Notes: generated from the sequence alone by a model not told the origin. A DNA stretch of 64,000 bases from Venturia oleaginea (GCA_013176395.1 JABMLP010000018.1:1116001-1180000); one strand, 5' to 3'. Positions 28,861-38,764 are shown, counted from the first letter of the stretch. Program-made: numbers and translations.

Positions 28861-29530
28861 ACGTATTCGATCACCCAACCCGTCAGATCACCCGACAGGT
28901 CAAAATTTGCCAAGACCCCAACTACTCTTCTTATTCTACTATGTCTCAACAATGTAATGACTTACTACTCCAACACGAAGGGAGAATTCAGCTTGCAACC
29001 CAAGCTTTGAATACCGGCCAACTCCGAAGCCAACGGGCTGCTGCGAGCGCCTTCAACGTTAAACAACAAACCCTCTCCGATCGCGTCAGAGGAGTCCCAT
29101 TTATCCTCGAAAGACCACCAAACGGTCGGAAACTTACCCTTACCGAAGAGCAAACGCTTGTCCGATATATCCTCGACCTCGATTCGCGAGGATTTGCGCC
29201 CCGGCTGTGTGAGGTGGCAGATATGTACTATAGAATATGGGACTGTAGCAGCGCAGGTAGCTGCAGAGGCGTCTGTAGCGCCTCAGGGATCGAAGAAGGC
29301 TCGTGGTAGTGGTGATCAAGAAACAGCCCGACCAACTCAACGGCGCTGTGGGAACTACGGCGCAACTGGGCATAATGCGCGAACTTGTAAAAAAGATATC
29401 GAGATAATCATCTGAATCAGATAGCAGCACGACGGACTTAGAATGTATTGTTAATAGCGATGAAATTGAAGAGTCGTAATATAAGATGGTCGTGCCAAGA
29501 AATTTTGATGGGTTGGGTGATCGAATACGT
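28861..29530 (+). mobile_element. pogo-like deletion derivative with TIRs and TA target site
   Basis: 670 bp bounded by 21-bp inverted termini that start ACGTATTCGATCACCCAACC. They are extended to about 24 bp with one mismatch, and flanked on both sides by TA (28859-28860 and 29531-29532). This is the Tc1/mariner-pogo signature. The inside encodes the N-terminal DNA-binding part and a C-terminal zinc-knuckle tail of a transposase, with the catalytic middle missing. It is therefore non-autonomous. Confidence 0.88.
28941..29309 (+). pseudogene. Remnant pogo-type transposase (HTH region)
   Basis: 122 residues from ATG 28941. QRAAASAFNVKQQTLSDRVRG is a psq-type helix-turn-helix, and RKLTLTEEQTLVRYILDLDSRGF is the start of a CENP-B-type DNA-binding domain. 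After about residue 96 the frame runs into unrelated sequence. The following 29240-29415 in another frame encodes a Gln/Ala-rich tail with RRCGNYGATGHNARTCKKD, a zinc knuckle whose second Cys has become Tyr. The DDE catalytic domain is deleted between the two. It cannot transpose on its own, though it may still bind the termini. Confidence 0.8.
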
Positions 29531-29596
29531 TATATCAGTACATGTTTATATATTGTAACTACCTTCTGCCACTCAGCGGCACATAACAGCTCGCCT

Positions 29597-31264
29597 CTAT
29601 AGCTTGCTCTTAACCTTGACACCATTCTCCTTGGCCAGGACTTGCTCCTTTGGCCCAGCGAGCGCATCGTATACAGTCAGGCCCAGAGTATCTTCTGGCA
29701 CTGTCTGAACGTGACCGTGGCCGATAAGGCCTCGCGCGTCAACCATACTCGGGTTCAGATCGGCAACAGATGACGCACCGATCAATCGCATGTTCATTTC
29801 CATCTCGTCCTGAAACAAAGTTAGCCAGGTAGTGTCTTGTAATGGAAACTGTGAGGACCAACCTTGAGCAATTGCATAGCTCGATCAACACCCGGTCCAC
29901 CATATGCAGACATGGCATACAAGAAAGGCCTTCCAATGCCAACGCCCTTAGCACCAAGACACAATGCCTTGATGATATCTGTTGCTCTCCTCACACCACC
30001 GTCAATATATATCTCAATCTTATCTTGCAAACCATGCTGTCTCAAAACAGGCATAACCTCTGCCAAAATCTCAATGCCAGATCGCGCAGTATCCAATTGT
30101 CTACCGCCGTGATTCGATAGAACAACACCTTGTACACCAACTTCAATAGCTCGGAGTACATCCTCCACTCTTTGCACACCTTTGAGTATAATTGGCATTT
30201 TGGTGATGCTGAGGAACCAGGGGATATCCTTCCAACTCAACGATGGATCGATGAAGGAGGAAATGGCGCGAGCGGCGCCTTGACTTCTGTCGACATTATC
30301 GCCGGATGTGTTTTGGACGTTTGATCCTACGTCGCTGAATTTGGAGCGCATGTCTTTCTCACGACGACCGAGTTGTGGCGCATCAACTGTAATGAAGAGA
30401 CCTTTGATTCCACGAGCTTCAGCATGTTGCACAATCTTCTTCGTGATAGCACGGTCCTTATTGACGTATAGCTGAAGCCATTGTGGTTGTCCACCCTCCG
30501 CTGCATCGCAGATCTCGTCAAACGAGCATGATGCTAACGTCGGTATCATCTGTACGACATTGTGTCTCCTTGCTCCTTTAGTAAGGACGACTTCTCCCTC
30601 TGGATTTCCCAATTTGCCGAGCGCAGTTGCTGTGACGTAGAATGGGATGGAGACTTTCGAGCCAAGCATAGTAGTGGAGAGATCGATTTTCTCGACATCG
30701 ACGAGGATTCGCGGTCGGAACCAGATCTTATGGAAGGCAGTGTGGTTCTCGCGCATTGTCTATTGCCATGATTAGCTCTTTCTGCGCCGAATTGCTGCTT
30801 TATGAGGATCCATGGATGCCTACAATCTCATCATCCGCACCACTTGAGTAATATGCCCAAGCAGACTTCTTCATGACCCGCCTAGCAACAGCCTCAAAGT
30901 CCATCAGATTATAACATTGTTCCAAAATCGGCATCCTCTTCACCCTCTCCAGCCTATCCTCCTCATCAGGGTCCACCTCTCTCTCCTCTTGCTTCACACT
31001 GCCCATATCGACCTCTCCCAAGTGGAACTTCTTATCCAAGTACTTGTCCAATGTATCTGGCGGGTGAATAGGTGCATATTCCTCTGTAGCATCTTTACCG
31101 GCATACTTCAGGATGATCTTGGGACCACCTGGATGTTCGGGCAGGAATTCGGTTACATCGTAGGCTTTACCGTGTATTATCACCCAGCAAGAGTCTTTGG
31201 AGCTGTGTTTCTCGATTTCCTGGCCGGGGAGTTTGTTGGACTGCCCTCCGCCGGAATGGTTCAT
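29597..31264 (-). CDS. CYB2: L-lactate dehydrogenase (cytochrome b2), CYB2-like
   Basis: Three exons (30824-31264, 29863-30759, 29597-29809; introns 64 and 53 nt) give 516 residues. An N-terminal cytochrome b5 domain has heme ligands H44 in EHPGG and H67 in APIH. The FMN-dependent alpha-hydroxy-acid dehydrogenase domain follows: PFYVTATALGKLG, WLQLYVNKDR, ITVDAPQLGRREKDMR, IILKG, LSNHGGRQLD with base H364, and DGGVRRATDI. It oxidises L-lactate, or a related 2-hydroxy acid, to the keto acid and passes electrons through heme to cytochrome c. The N-terminus MNHSGGGQSNK lacks an obvious mitochondrial presequence, unlike yeast Cyb2, so location is uncertain. ATG 31264 is chosen because it lies in a CAACCATGAAC context. 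Confidence 0.9.
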
Positions 31265-31819
31265 GGTTGCGGGTGTGATGAGCAGTGCTATACGCGATGG
31301 CAATTGATTGTGAAGTAGTTATTATCGTTGAGTTTCAAAGAGGAATACGGGAACAAGCGAAAGGATATACAGAAGACTGTCGCACCCGATCATCTCAAAA
31401 AATCAAAGCCCTCGGTTCCAAGGACACCAGGGGCAACGAGATGGCCCGAACGACCCCGCACATTTAAGCTCAGCCTAGAAATGTAAGATATCATCGGAAC
31501 AGTTCGAGATGACTTGATGACAAAGAGCGAGAAGCGAGAGCTGCATGATTGTGGTTTTGTCCTCATCATCCCCAAAGGCAGTTCCTCAATCCGAGTAGCT
31601 TGTGACTAGGCAGCTTAGAGTAAACATGCGGATGCGGGGAGTACTAGAACTATCAGAGTATGGTGGGGAATTCGGGCTTCGAAATATGTCACATCTGATT
31701 GGTTGAGGGAACTGCATTTTCATATACCCTATCATTCTCACTCATATTTTCACTAAATCACTTCGCTCTTCTCGCCAGGCATTATTCTCAAAACTACCAA
31801 GTCCAACCACTAATCCTTC
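31265..31819. other. Intergenic region upstream of the CYB2-like gene
   Basis: 555 bp between the lactate dehydrogenase start (minus strand) and the 3' end of the PTR2 pseudogene. No gene is evident. It should contain the CYB2-like promoter and the end of the transporter transcript. Confidence 0.55.
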
Positions 31820-33871
31820 TCATGAACAACATACTACTTTTTTTGGCGGCGGTGAAACACCACCACGAGCAAATTCGCCACCACGCTTCGCTTTCAGATC
31901 ACCTTCTTGCGCCTTTGTGCCCATGTGGCCAACTGGTAACATGTTGAGTCTATCTTCTTCCATGTCGAGTTCGCGGTAGAAGAAGAAGAAACAGACACCT
32001 GCGATCGCGGAGACCACAGCTATGGCGCCGTAGTTCCAGACGAGTAGAGGATCCGCGGACAAAGGGACAAATGCTTCACCTGATGTTGTGTTAGTATTGC
32101 TACCAGAATGCGAAAAGAAAGAAAGGCTTTCCGATGGCGGAAGAGATGGCAGTCATGAATAGAGCGAAGGCTGCGACGAGCGACCTCATATTCTTTGGTG
32201 CCTTGGAGAAACCGTATTCGAGCGATGTAATGGAAGCAAATATCTTGGAAATGGCAATGATGATATAGGATCCTGTCTGAGCCCAAACATTGATATCGAC
32301 ATTGGAACATTGTTCTCCATTCGCATTGCTTCCACTGGCATTGCTTCCGCAAGGACTGCGCTTGTAGATGTATGCTTGGATGACAGCTGCCCATACCATA
32401 GCCAAGGATGCGCAAGGGAATCCAGCAGTAATCTGCTTGATTGGGGTGAAATTTATGTTTGCTTCTCTTAAAGCTGGGTAGATCACCAAATCGCAGATTG
32501 GAATGAGGATGATGAGTGCGAAAGGGTCAAGATTGGAGATTATGTCGTTAGGAACACCATTCAATGACATAGTCGCAGCTTGCGAGGTGAGATTGTTGTT
32601 TATCTGATTGTAGCAGATCCAGTATAGCGGATACCAGAGGAAAACCGAGCAAGCAGCCCATCCACGAGCGACCTCGTTCACCCAGTTGTCGTCAAAGGTC
32701 ATCCATTTTGGTGCACTGGATTCGAGGTGCGATGGCTTTACGCCTTCCCAGAACGTGCCGTCGTGGAGGTGTCGATAGGTTTGCATGGGATTGACGTGGA
32801 TTCTCCCCTTCATGCCCAAAAGCATTAAGTTAACGGCTGGACCTAGGACACTGCCTTCTGGTGGTGTTCGCTTGTACCAATTTCGGCAGAAGAACATGAC
32901 CGGGAGTGCGCAGCAGAAGACAAGCGTCGGAATCAGGTAAGAAAGGTAGAATCCGACGTAACGCTCTGCGTAAACCATGCTGATTTGACCAATCAAGGCA
33001 CCCACGTTTATGAATAGGTAGAACCACTACGAAAAGTTAGAGTTGTATTTGACCTGATGGAGGATGACTAACATTGTAGATCCTAGCCGTGGTAACAGCA
33101 GGATCAATGAGTACGCGCTCGCCCGTTTTGGGCAATACTTTGATGTGCATCTTCTCGCGCGGGATTCGTTCTGCCATGAGTGGAGAGATGTTCGGCTTGA
33201 GGCCTCCAGTTCCAATACCCATGACAATAATGCCGATGATAAAGGCTGCCAGAGATCAATGCGTGTGTTTGAGCACCTCGGGAGCAGCTGACGCGGTAAG
33301 AATGACATGGCCGGCGATGGAGATACAGATGGAAATCCATATGGTGTTGAAGCGACCAAGATAGGTGTCTGCAATGTAAGCACCAAATAATGGCATAATA
33401 TAAGCCCAGAACTAACATTCGTTAATTTTGATATGATCAAATTTGATGGCATGTTTAACATACCTGGTTGAAGGTAGTCAAACCAGTGGAAGCCTGCTAC
33501 TCCAAACCCAAAGCTCCAGGCTTCGCGTTCTTCGCGCCCGGATCCAACGCCTTTCCAGTCGCAGTGCCGGGATTTGGCTGTTGAATGAAGTTCACGAAAC
33601 CCTGAACAGCGCCATAGTAAGACAATCTCTCCGTTAACTCGACGAGCGCGATGGTGTAGGCCTTGATGGGAATACGATCCGAGACTCTTCGAAGCGTCCT
33701 CAATTCTTCTTCGGTAATCTCGTCCGCAACATCATCTTCGAATTTGTTCTCTTGGGCAACGGATTTTCCTTCGAAGGTAGGTGGGATATTGGCATTGTGA
33801 GAGTCTGGACGTCTTTGGGGGTCGTCGTCGTTCACGCTGAGAGCTGTGTCGACGACTTTATCGGGCAGCGA
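31820..33871 (-). pseudogene. PTR2: PTR2-type peptide transporter, disabled
   Basis: Proton-coupled oligopeptide transporter (POT family) sequence in inferred exons 33464-33871, 33073-33411, 32132-33026 and 31820-32079. Family signatures remain: VELTERLSYYGAVQGFVNFI, FWAYIMPLFGAYIADTYLGRF, GIGTGGLKPNISPLMAEQ-like, YNWFYLFINVGALIG, and a C-terminal helix AIAVVSAIAGVCFFFF. It is broken in three ways. TAG 33497-33499 stands where family members have GQQ, and is consistent with CAG to TAG. TGA 33256-33258 interrupts the loop before SLAAFII. The donor of the last intron (32130-32131) reads GA instead of GT. Exon 1 is also missing: the first exon here follows an acceptor (CTAAC...TTCCAG), and the MULE-derived element begins within about 200 bp upstream. 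All lesions are shared by the right-arm copy. Confidence 0.85.
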
Positions 33872-34175
33872 CTGGAAGAGCGGTTAGTTAATGTAAAGCC
33901 ACCCGGCGATTGATTTAACTATTGGAATCGCAAAAAGTGATGAGAATAGAGTTAACGGTTAATTGCCGTATGAACACATACATCAAAAAATCTAGCCAAC
34001 ATATACATCCAATTGCTAGGACATACATTGAAAAAAATTGCTGATACATACATTGCTCTAATTGGTCAATTTCGTGTATCTTTCGCGAACACGCGTACGT
34101 GACTCTAAATTTTGTTTACCACATTTTGATATCTACATGTTTTACTTAATACAACTCAACACTACGCACTCAATT
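33872..34175. other. Junction between PTR2 remnant and MULE-derived gene
   Basis: AT-rich stretch with ACATACAT motifs repeated at 33978, 34020 and 34045. It holds the acceptor side of a PTR2 intron on one side and the leader of the MULE-derived gene on the other. No convincing terminal inverted repeat could be found. Confidence 0.5.
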
Positions 34176-35747
34176 ATGCCTCGCACATCGTCATTCGAAA
34201 GCCCTGGGCCTGAAGATAGGCCTCCCTATCCATCCCTCACCATTGGTATGCAATTTGGCTCCCTGGAAGACGGCGCAAATGCAGTCACAGATGCGATTAT
34301 TGAAGCCCACGAATCTTTCAAAGTGTTGAATGGAAACGGCAAATTTTGGGCAGCAGAATGTCGACAAAAGATAGCTGAGACTTGTGGTTTTAAGGTATTA
34401 TTCAGTCTCTCAATTCAGCCCTTTGCTAATACCTTAAAGGCGCGCATTGCCTTCATTGGCGACGACCCTCGACCAACTTTACGCATTTTCATACCTCATA
34501 CCTGTCCAGTCTCTACTCATTATGGTTGGCGACGTCCTCATAGTGTTGCATACCAAAAGCGCTTGAATGGAGACCTCATCACCAACGATAGAACCACTAA
34601 GCCAAAAGCCGTAAAGAGTAATGCTCGTATGAAGGCTGGCATCACTCTCTCATACAGCCAAGCCCATCGCACAAAGGCGGCTATTTTACGAGACCTTGAC
34701 GGAGACTCAAACATACAATTTCAGTTGATCAAACCAATGTTATCGTATCTTCGACAACGCGGCAATCTACTCGAAGGCAGCAGCTTCACTAACGACATCT
34801 ACCAAACAATTATAGAAGCCGGAACATACAATGGAGCCTTCTACAGATTCAAGAGAGCAGAGAATAATGTCTTCCTCGCCGCCGCAGTGCTACCAACGGT
34901 AGTCCTTGTGAGGCTTCATGAGTCTCCCGGCGCTGCAGGCTGGGTTGTAGACCTTGATAAAGGAGTCTGCGATTGCCTAGAATGGCAGGACTATCGTCTA
35001 CCATGTGCTCACGTTTTTGCGGCCATTCTAGCTCTCAAATACGACCTCAAAATTGTGTATACTGACGGCAATTCTACTATTTACGAGCGCAGTCAATACC
35101 GCAAAGCCTACAGCGGCTCACTACGCCCAGTTTTGATCAAGAATCTCATTTCAGATGGTCAAACTCTCCCTAGTGAGCCAAATCGTAAGCCAGGACGTCC
35201 GAAGCATCTTCGTATGCGCAAGCATAATGTGAATAGCCGTATTCGAAAGGACTCTCAACGCAAAGGAGCCACGGCCGCTGAACGATCAACCCAGGGTAAA
35301 AAATCATCAAAAGCAGCGTCTAAAACCGCTACCAAAGGCCGCCGGAAGCGTAATGAAACCATCGAAATCTCAGACGAGTCTTCATCATCTAGCGACTCGG
35401 GATCTGACGAAGAAGCGGCGGTATTTGATCACGATCTTGAAGCCGAAATGGATGCTACTTACGATGAGATTATATCTTCTCGTCAGGCCCAAAACACCGA
35501 GATTTCTGAAGATAAGGCCGCCTTTGACGATGCTGACGATGCTCTTGAAGAGCTCCTACAGATTAAGGCTACTCAGGTTAGTCAGAAAGAGCCATTACCA
35601 CCAAAAGTTACCAAGAAGCGCTCTCGCAATACAGCAGAAACTCAGACTTTAATGCTACAGGCTTCCAACAAACGCCCAAAACGTTCACAAGGCAATTGCC
35701 GTCACTGCGGCTCTCCAAATCACTCAGGAGCTGCTTGTACAAGGTGA
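34176..35747 (+). CDS. MULE-derived SWIM-domain protein lacking the DDE domain
   Basis: 523 residues from ATG 34176, in one exon without stops. Residues about 15-160 resemble the N-terminal DNA-binding region of Mutator-like transposases (FGSLEDGANAV...FKVL, then GITLSYSQAHRTKAAILRDLDGD). The sequence then passes after NLLEGSSFTNDIY almost directly to a SWIM zinc finger, C265-x-C267-x9-C277-x-H279. The 200 or more residues of DDE nuclease that normally lie between are absent. An AT-hook-like RKPGRPKHLR, a Ser/Asp/Glu-rich region and a C-terminal CCHC knuckle (CRHCGSPNHSGAAC) follow. It may be a non-autonomous element product or a co-opted DNA-binding protein; an open frame of this length argues against old decay. 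Confidence 0.78.
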   Translation: MPRTSSFESPGPEDRPPYPSLTIGMQFGSLEDGANAVTDAIIEAHESFKVLNGNGKFWAAECRQKIAETCGFKVLFSLSIQPFANTLKARIAFIGDDPRPTLRIFIPHTCPVSTHYGWRRPHSVAYQKRLNGDLITNDRTTKPKAVKSNARMKAGITLSYSQAHRTKAAILRDLDGDSNIQFQLIKPMLSYLRQRGNLLEGSSFTNDIYQTIIEAGTYNGAFYRFKRAENNVFLAAAVLPTVVLVRLHESPGAAGWVVDLDKGVCDCLEWQDYRLPCAHVFAAILALKYDLKIVYTDGNSTIYERSQYRKAYSGSLRPVLIKNLISDGQTLPSEPNRKPGRPKHLRMRKHNVNSRIRKDSQRKGATAAERSTQGKKSSKAASKTATKGRRKRNETIEISDESSSSSDSGSDEEAAVFDHDLEAEMDATYDEIISSRQAQNTEISEDKAAFDDADDALEELLQIKATQVSQKEPLPPKVTKKRSRNTAETQTLMLQASNKRPKRSQGNCRHCGSPNHSGAACTR

Positions 35748-35791
35748 GGGAAGTAGATAGGAAGAGCGTAGTTGACGGGGGTTGTAATAGA

Positions 35792-35818
35792 GGGAGGGAG
35801 GGAGGGAGGGAGGTTGGG
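35792..35818 (+). repeat. (GGGA)n run, G-quadruplex candidate
   Basis: Five GGG triplets separated by single A, then GGTTGGG. It lies 45 bp after the MULE-derived stop codon. The sequence would allow a G-quadruplex with one-base loops on this strand. Folding is inference. Confidence 0.8.
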
Positions 35819-36302
35819 AGGTTGTTGGAGTAGTTTAATAAATACGATGTTAGCTGACTCTGAATTGCTCAAAAATGCAATAAAAGCCTTCTATATACTA
35901 TTTACATGCGGTATTGTGACGGCATGGCATGGTGGCCATCTTTGTCACATGACAACGTTTCGCAGCCACACTGTGGCGAGAGGAACATCAACTCGCGCGC
36001 CCCGTAGTTACTTACTCTCTATCTGATATTCTCTCATCACACTGAGTAAATGGAATCTTAGTTCATTCTGTCTGGTTCAATGCTCGCCGTGACAGAAATC
36101 GTTATTTAGGAAACCTCGTCTTTGACGGGAATAAGTTTGAGGAACGATGTACAGTACGGCAAGAGATTGAAAACGTTCTGAAGTGTCGTCCAAGCGCCAT
36201 TAGCCATGTAAGACTAAGGGTATTGCGGTGGAGTAAAGTACATCAAAACCAACTTCCCGATATCTTTGCGTGAATATCCCTCCACTCTCCATATCAAAAA
36301 CC
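35819..36302. other. Convergent intergenic region
   Basis: 484 bp between the 3' ends of the MULE-derived gene and the small secreted protein gene. No gene is seen. Confidence 0.5.
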
Positions 36303-36659
36303 TTATATGTTGGGAATGCAATCGTAGACAGCGGTGACACCTAAATTGTTTTTACCGGGAGCGGTTAATATAGGGTGGTATGCTTTTGTAAAGTAGGCTG
36401 GAATTGGATCGTCAAAGCGCGGGACGACAATATAGCAGATCGATTCAGTTTTTACCCAACCACCGCCACCCCTTCGGCAGTTCCTTTGTCCGAAGGCGAG
36501 GAAGGATGGCCGGTAAGCCGGGTCATATCCTTCTCTAGAGGTTGCAATGCATTTCCAATCCGCATTGACTTGGAGAGCGAATAGAGCGAGAGCGATAGTT
36601 TGAGACTTCACTGTAGCGAGTTAGGGACATCAGGGTTGCGGGTGGCAGGACACTATACT
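36303..36659 (-). CDS. Small secreted cysteine-containing protein, start codon split by an intron
   Basis: 102 residues. The ATG is assembled by splicing: its A is base 36659 and its TG is 36610-36609. The 48-nt intron 36611-36658 has GTATAG at its 5' end, a CCTAACTC branch and a CTACAG acceptor. The joined context CCCAACCATGAAG is an excellent fungal start. MKSQTIALALFALQVNA is a signal peptide. The mature chain (about 85 residues) has four cysteines (WKC, RNC, SIC, YDC), a Gly-rich RRGGGGW turn and an aromatic-rich C-terminus. The family is not recognised. Size, secretion and cysteines fit a candidate effector, and it sits beside retroelement LTR sequence. A TATATAA box lies at 36865-36871. 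Confidence 0.75.
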
Positions 36660-36864
36660 GGTTGGGATTGAAGAGGGCTATCGAGAGAAGGAGGATAGAA
36701 GGTTGAGGTAGAATGTTAGGGTGGGTTGAAGGGTAATTATGGAGTTAGTTAAATTTTGAGGTGCCGTTGGCGTGAGGAAAATAGCGTGAGGAAAGTAGTT
36801 TGCGGTAGGAGCGGTTCGGAGAAAGTAGTTTGGCTTCAAGAGTGGGTCTGGTAAGCTGTCCATT

Positions 36865-36871
36865 ATATACC
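36865..36871 (-). promoter_or_regulatory. TATA box of the small secreted protein gene
   Basis: TATATAA on the minus strand, about 205 bp upstream of the joined start codon. The 5' leader is interrupted by the intron at 36611-36658. An ATG directly overlapping this box would open a 61-codon frame, but it should lie outside the transcript. Confidence 0.55.
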
Positions 36872-36901
36872 CAGCTCAAGTTCTCAGCTTCAAATGCACA
36901 T

Positions 36902-37271
36902 GAAGGAGATGCCAAGCCATTCACATGCTTGCCACAGAATCATTCCGAGGTTTGACAGGAGATGTCAAGCCATTCACAAGCTTGCCCTAGAGAGATAGGC
37001 AAAGCCTAGATGAAGGCCCAAGGGTCTAGCCCGTGACAGCGGGAAACAGAGTGGCCTACTTATCGATAGAGATTGATTGGTGCGATTATAAAAATTGTAA
37101 TTAAATTAAATAATCAGGATTTATTGTTGTATGTAGGGCTCTGATGTGCCTGTGCCAACATCCACTGTATTTACAAGGGGTATAAAACCATGTGTGTTAT
37201 GGGCATGGCCCATGGTTGGTGTAGGCTAAGAGCCTAAGCCTGATTGAGCCTAGTATAGAGAAAGAACCTCA
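36902..37271 (+). repeat. LTR-like sequence of a second retroelement, left arm
   Basis: It contains a 29-bp near-direct repeat (36905-36933 and 36958-36986, two mismatches), a TATAAAA box at 37181-37187, and ends at the palindrome boundary. In the mirror copy the same sequence runs on through 37795-37664 into a gag start, which makes an LTR the best reading. Its exact ends could not be fixed. Confidence 0.6.
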
Positions 37272-37663
37272 GGTTCGTAGTTGTCATGTTGCTCTCCATT
37301 GCTTAGCCATTGGATGACGCGTTGTTGTTTCTCTGTCGGAAGCCCGTTGAAGATGTTCGCGCATATTCCTTGATTGCTTCCAAGCTTCCCATTTTCAACA
37401 GTGATTTTTGTCTTGATCTGCCATCTGAACAGCGTGTAGTTGTCTCTTTTCCCGTCCCATTTAGGCCATGCAATAGCTTTTGCACCGGTGTTCCCATCAA
37501 CACTGACTGCGGTCAGAGCTGCCACCAATTGTTGTACGGTGTCAGGCGAATTTGCTCGAGCCATTGAGAGTTTGTCGATTCCTTGCGTAATGCTCGCGAT
37601 TGGGTCGTCGTCGGTAGTAGGGGTGTAGGTTGTAGGAGTTGATAGGGTACTGTTGCTACGCAT
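37250..37663 (-). pseudogene. Truncated retroelement Gag at the palindrome centre
   Basis: Open frame of 137 residues from ATG 37663. After a Thr/Ser-rich head it has AWPKWDGKRDNYTLFRWQIKTKI and LGSNQGICANIFNGLPTEKQQRVIQWLSNG, which resembles the N-terminal half of fungal LTR-retrotransposon Gag proteins. The genuine gag stops at 37272. The last codons up to TAG 37250-37252 are read from the inverted LTR of the left arm, so the 3' part of gag and all of pol are missing. Confidence 0.65.
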
Positions 37664-37795
37664 CAAGTACACCTAGGTTTGTAAAGAACTGAATCTATAT
37701 TACGGGACGGTAGCTGGAAAGACGCAGCATACTCGTAGCCAAAGATTGTTTGATTCAGTTAAAGAGTGAAGGTATCTACAAACAGAGAACCTCAA
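37272..37795. other. Asymmetric central spacer of the palindrome
   Basis: These 524 bases are the only part of the core without a mirror copy. Read on the minus strand they continue the LTR-like sequence of the right arm (downstream part of the LTR and leader) into a retroelement gag reading frame. That frame is cut at 37272, where the inverted LTR of the left arm begins. Both edges carry short palindromes: GAACCTCAGGTTC at 37264-37276 and AGAACCTCAATGAGGTTCT at 37786-37804. Confidence 0.93.
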
Positions 37796-38165
37796 TGAGG
37801 TTCTTTCTCTATACTAGGCTCAATCAGGCTTAGGCTCTTAGCCTACACCAACCATGGGCCATGCCCATAACACACATGGTTTTATACCCCTTGTAAATAC
37901 AGTGGATGTTGGCACAGGCACATCAGAGCCCTACATACAACAATAAATCCTGATTATTTAATTTAATTACAATTTTTATAATCGCACCAATCAATCTCTA
38001 TCGATAAGTAGGCCACTCTGTTTCCCGCTGTCACGGGCTAGACCCTTGGGCCTTCATCTAGGCTTTGCCTATCTCTCTAGGGCAAGCTTGTGAATGGCTT
38101 GACATCTCCTGTCAAACCTCGGAATGATTCTGTGGCAAGCATGTGAATGGCTTGGCATCTCCTTC
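37796..38165 (-). repeat. LTR-like sequence of a second retroelement, right arm
   Basis: Mirror of 36902-37271, with TATAAAA at 37880-37886 on the minus strand. Here it is continuous with the downstream LTR part and the gag in the spacer. Confidence 0.6.
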
Positions 38166-38407
38166 ATGTGCATTTGAAGCTGAGAACTTGAGCTGGGTAT
38201 ATAATGGACAGCTTACCAGACCCACTCTTGAAGCCAAACTACTTTCTCCGAACCGCTCCTACCGCAAACTACTTTCCTCACGCTATTTTCCTCACGCCAA
38301 CGGCACCTCAAAATTTAACTAACTCCATAATTACCCTTCAACCCACCCTAACATTCTACCTCAACCTTCTATCCTCCTTCTCTCGATAGCCCTCTTCAAT
38401 CCCAACC

Positions 38408-38764
38408 AGTATAGTGTCCTGCCACCCGCAACCCTGATGTCCCTAACTCGCTACAGTGAAGTCTCAAACTATCGCTCTCGCTCTATTCGCTCTCCAAGTC
38501 AATGCGGATTGGAAATGCATTGCAACCTCTAGAGAAGGATATGACCCGGCTTACCGGCCATCCTTCCTCGCCTTCGGACAAAGGAACTGCCGAAGGGGTG
38601 GCGGTGGTTGGGTAAAAACTGAATCGATCTGCTATATTGTCGTCCCGCGCTTTGACGATCCAATTCCAGCCTACTTTACAAAAGCATACCACCCTATATT
38701 AACCGCTCCCGGTAAAAACAATTTAGGTGTCACCGCTGTCTACGATTGCATTCCCAACATATAA
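38408..38764 (+). CDS. Small secreted cysteine-containing protein, right-arm copy
   Basis: Identical mirror of 36303-36659. Exon 1 ends with A at 38408, the intron is 38409-38456, and TG follows at 38457-38458. The product is the same 102-residue protein with signal peptide and four cysteines in the mature chain. Confidence 0.75.

Larger units (their letters stand above)
9401..37271. repeat. Left arm of giant inverted repeat
   Basis: This stretch of 27871 bases recurs as its reverse complement at 37796-64000. Every gene, intron and intergenic block has a mirror partner. Paired coordinates sum to 75067 from the centre out to left position 16178, and to 73401 from left position 14511 outward. 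The change of 1666 is exactly one deletion in the right arm. Substitutions that I could see are T9713 against C, C11596 against T, G13819 against T and A20256 against G, all read on the left-arm + strand. Synonymous or intergenic differences beyond these may exist. The outer limit at 9401 is set only by the window edge at 64000. Confidence 0.97.

Noticed and set aside
33872..36100. Possible terminal inverted repeats of a MULE around the SWIM-domain gene.
   Set aside because: Only weak matches (GATGAGA...TAA-like) were found, and no target-site duplication. Element ends were not called.
38204..38389. A 61-codon upstream frame before the small secreted protein (mirror 36678-36863).
   Set aside because: Its ATG overlaps the end of the TATA box, so it should lie outside the transcript.
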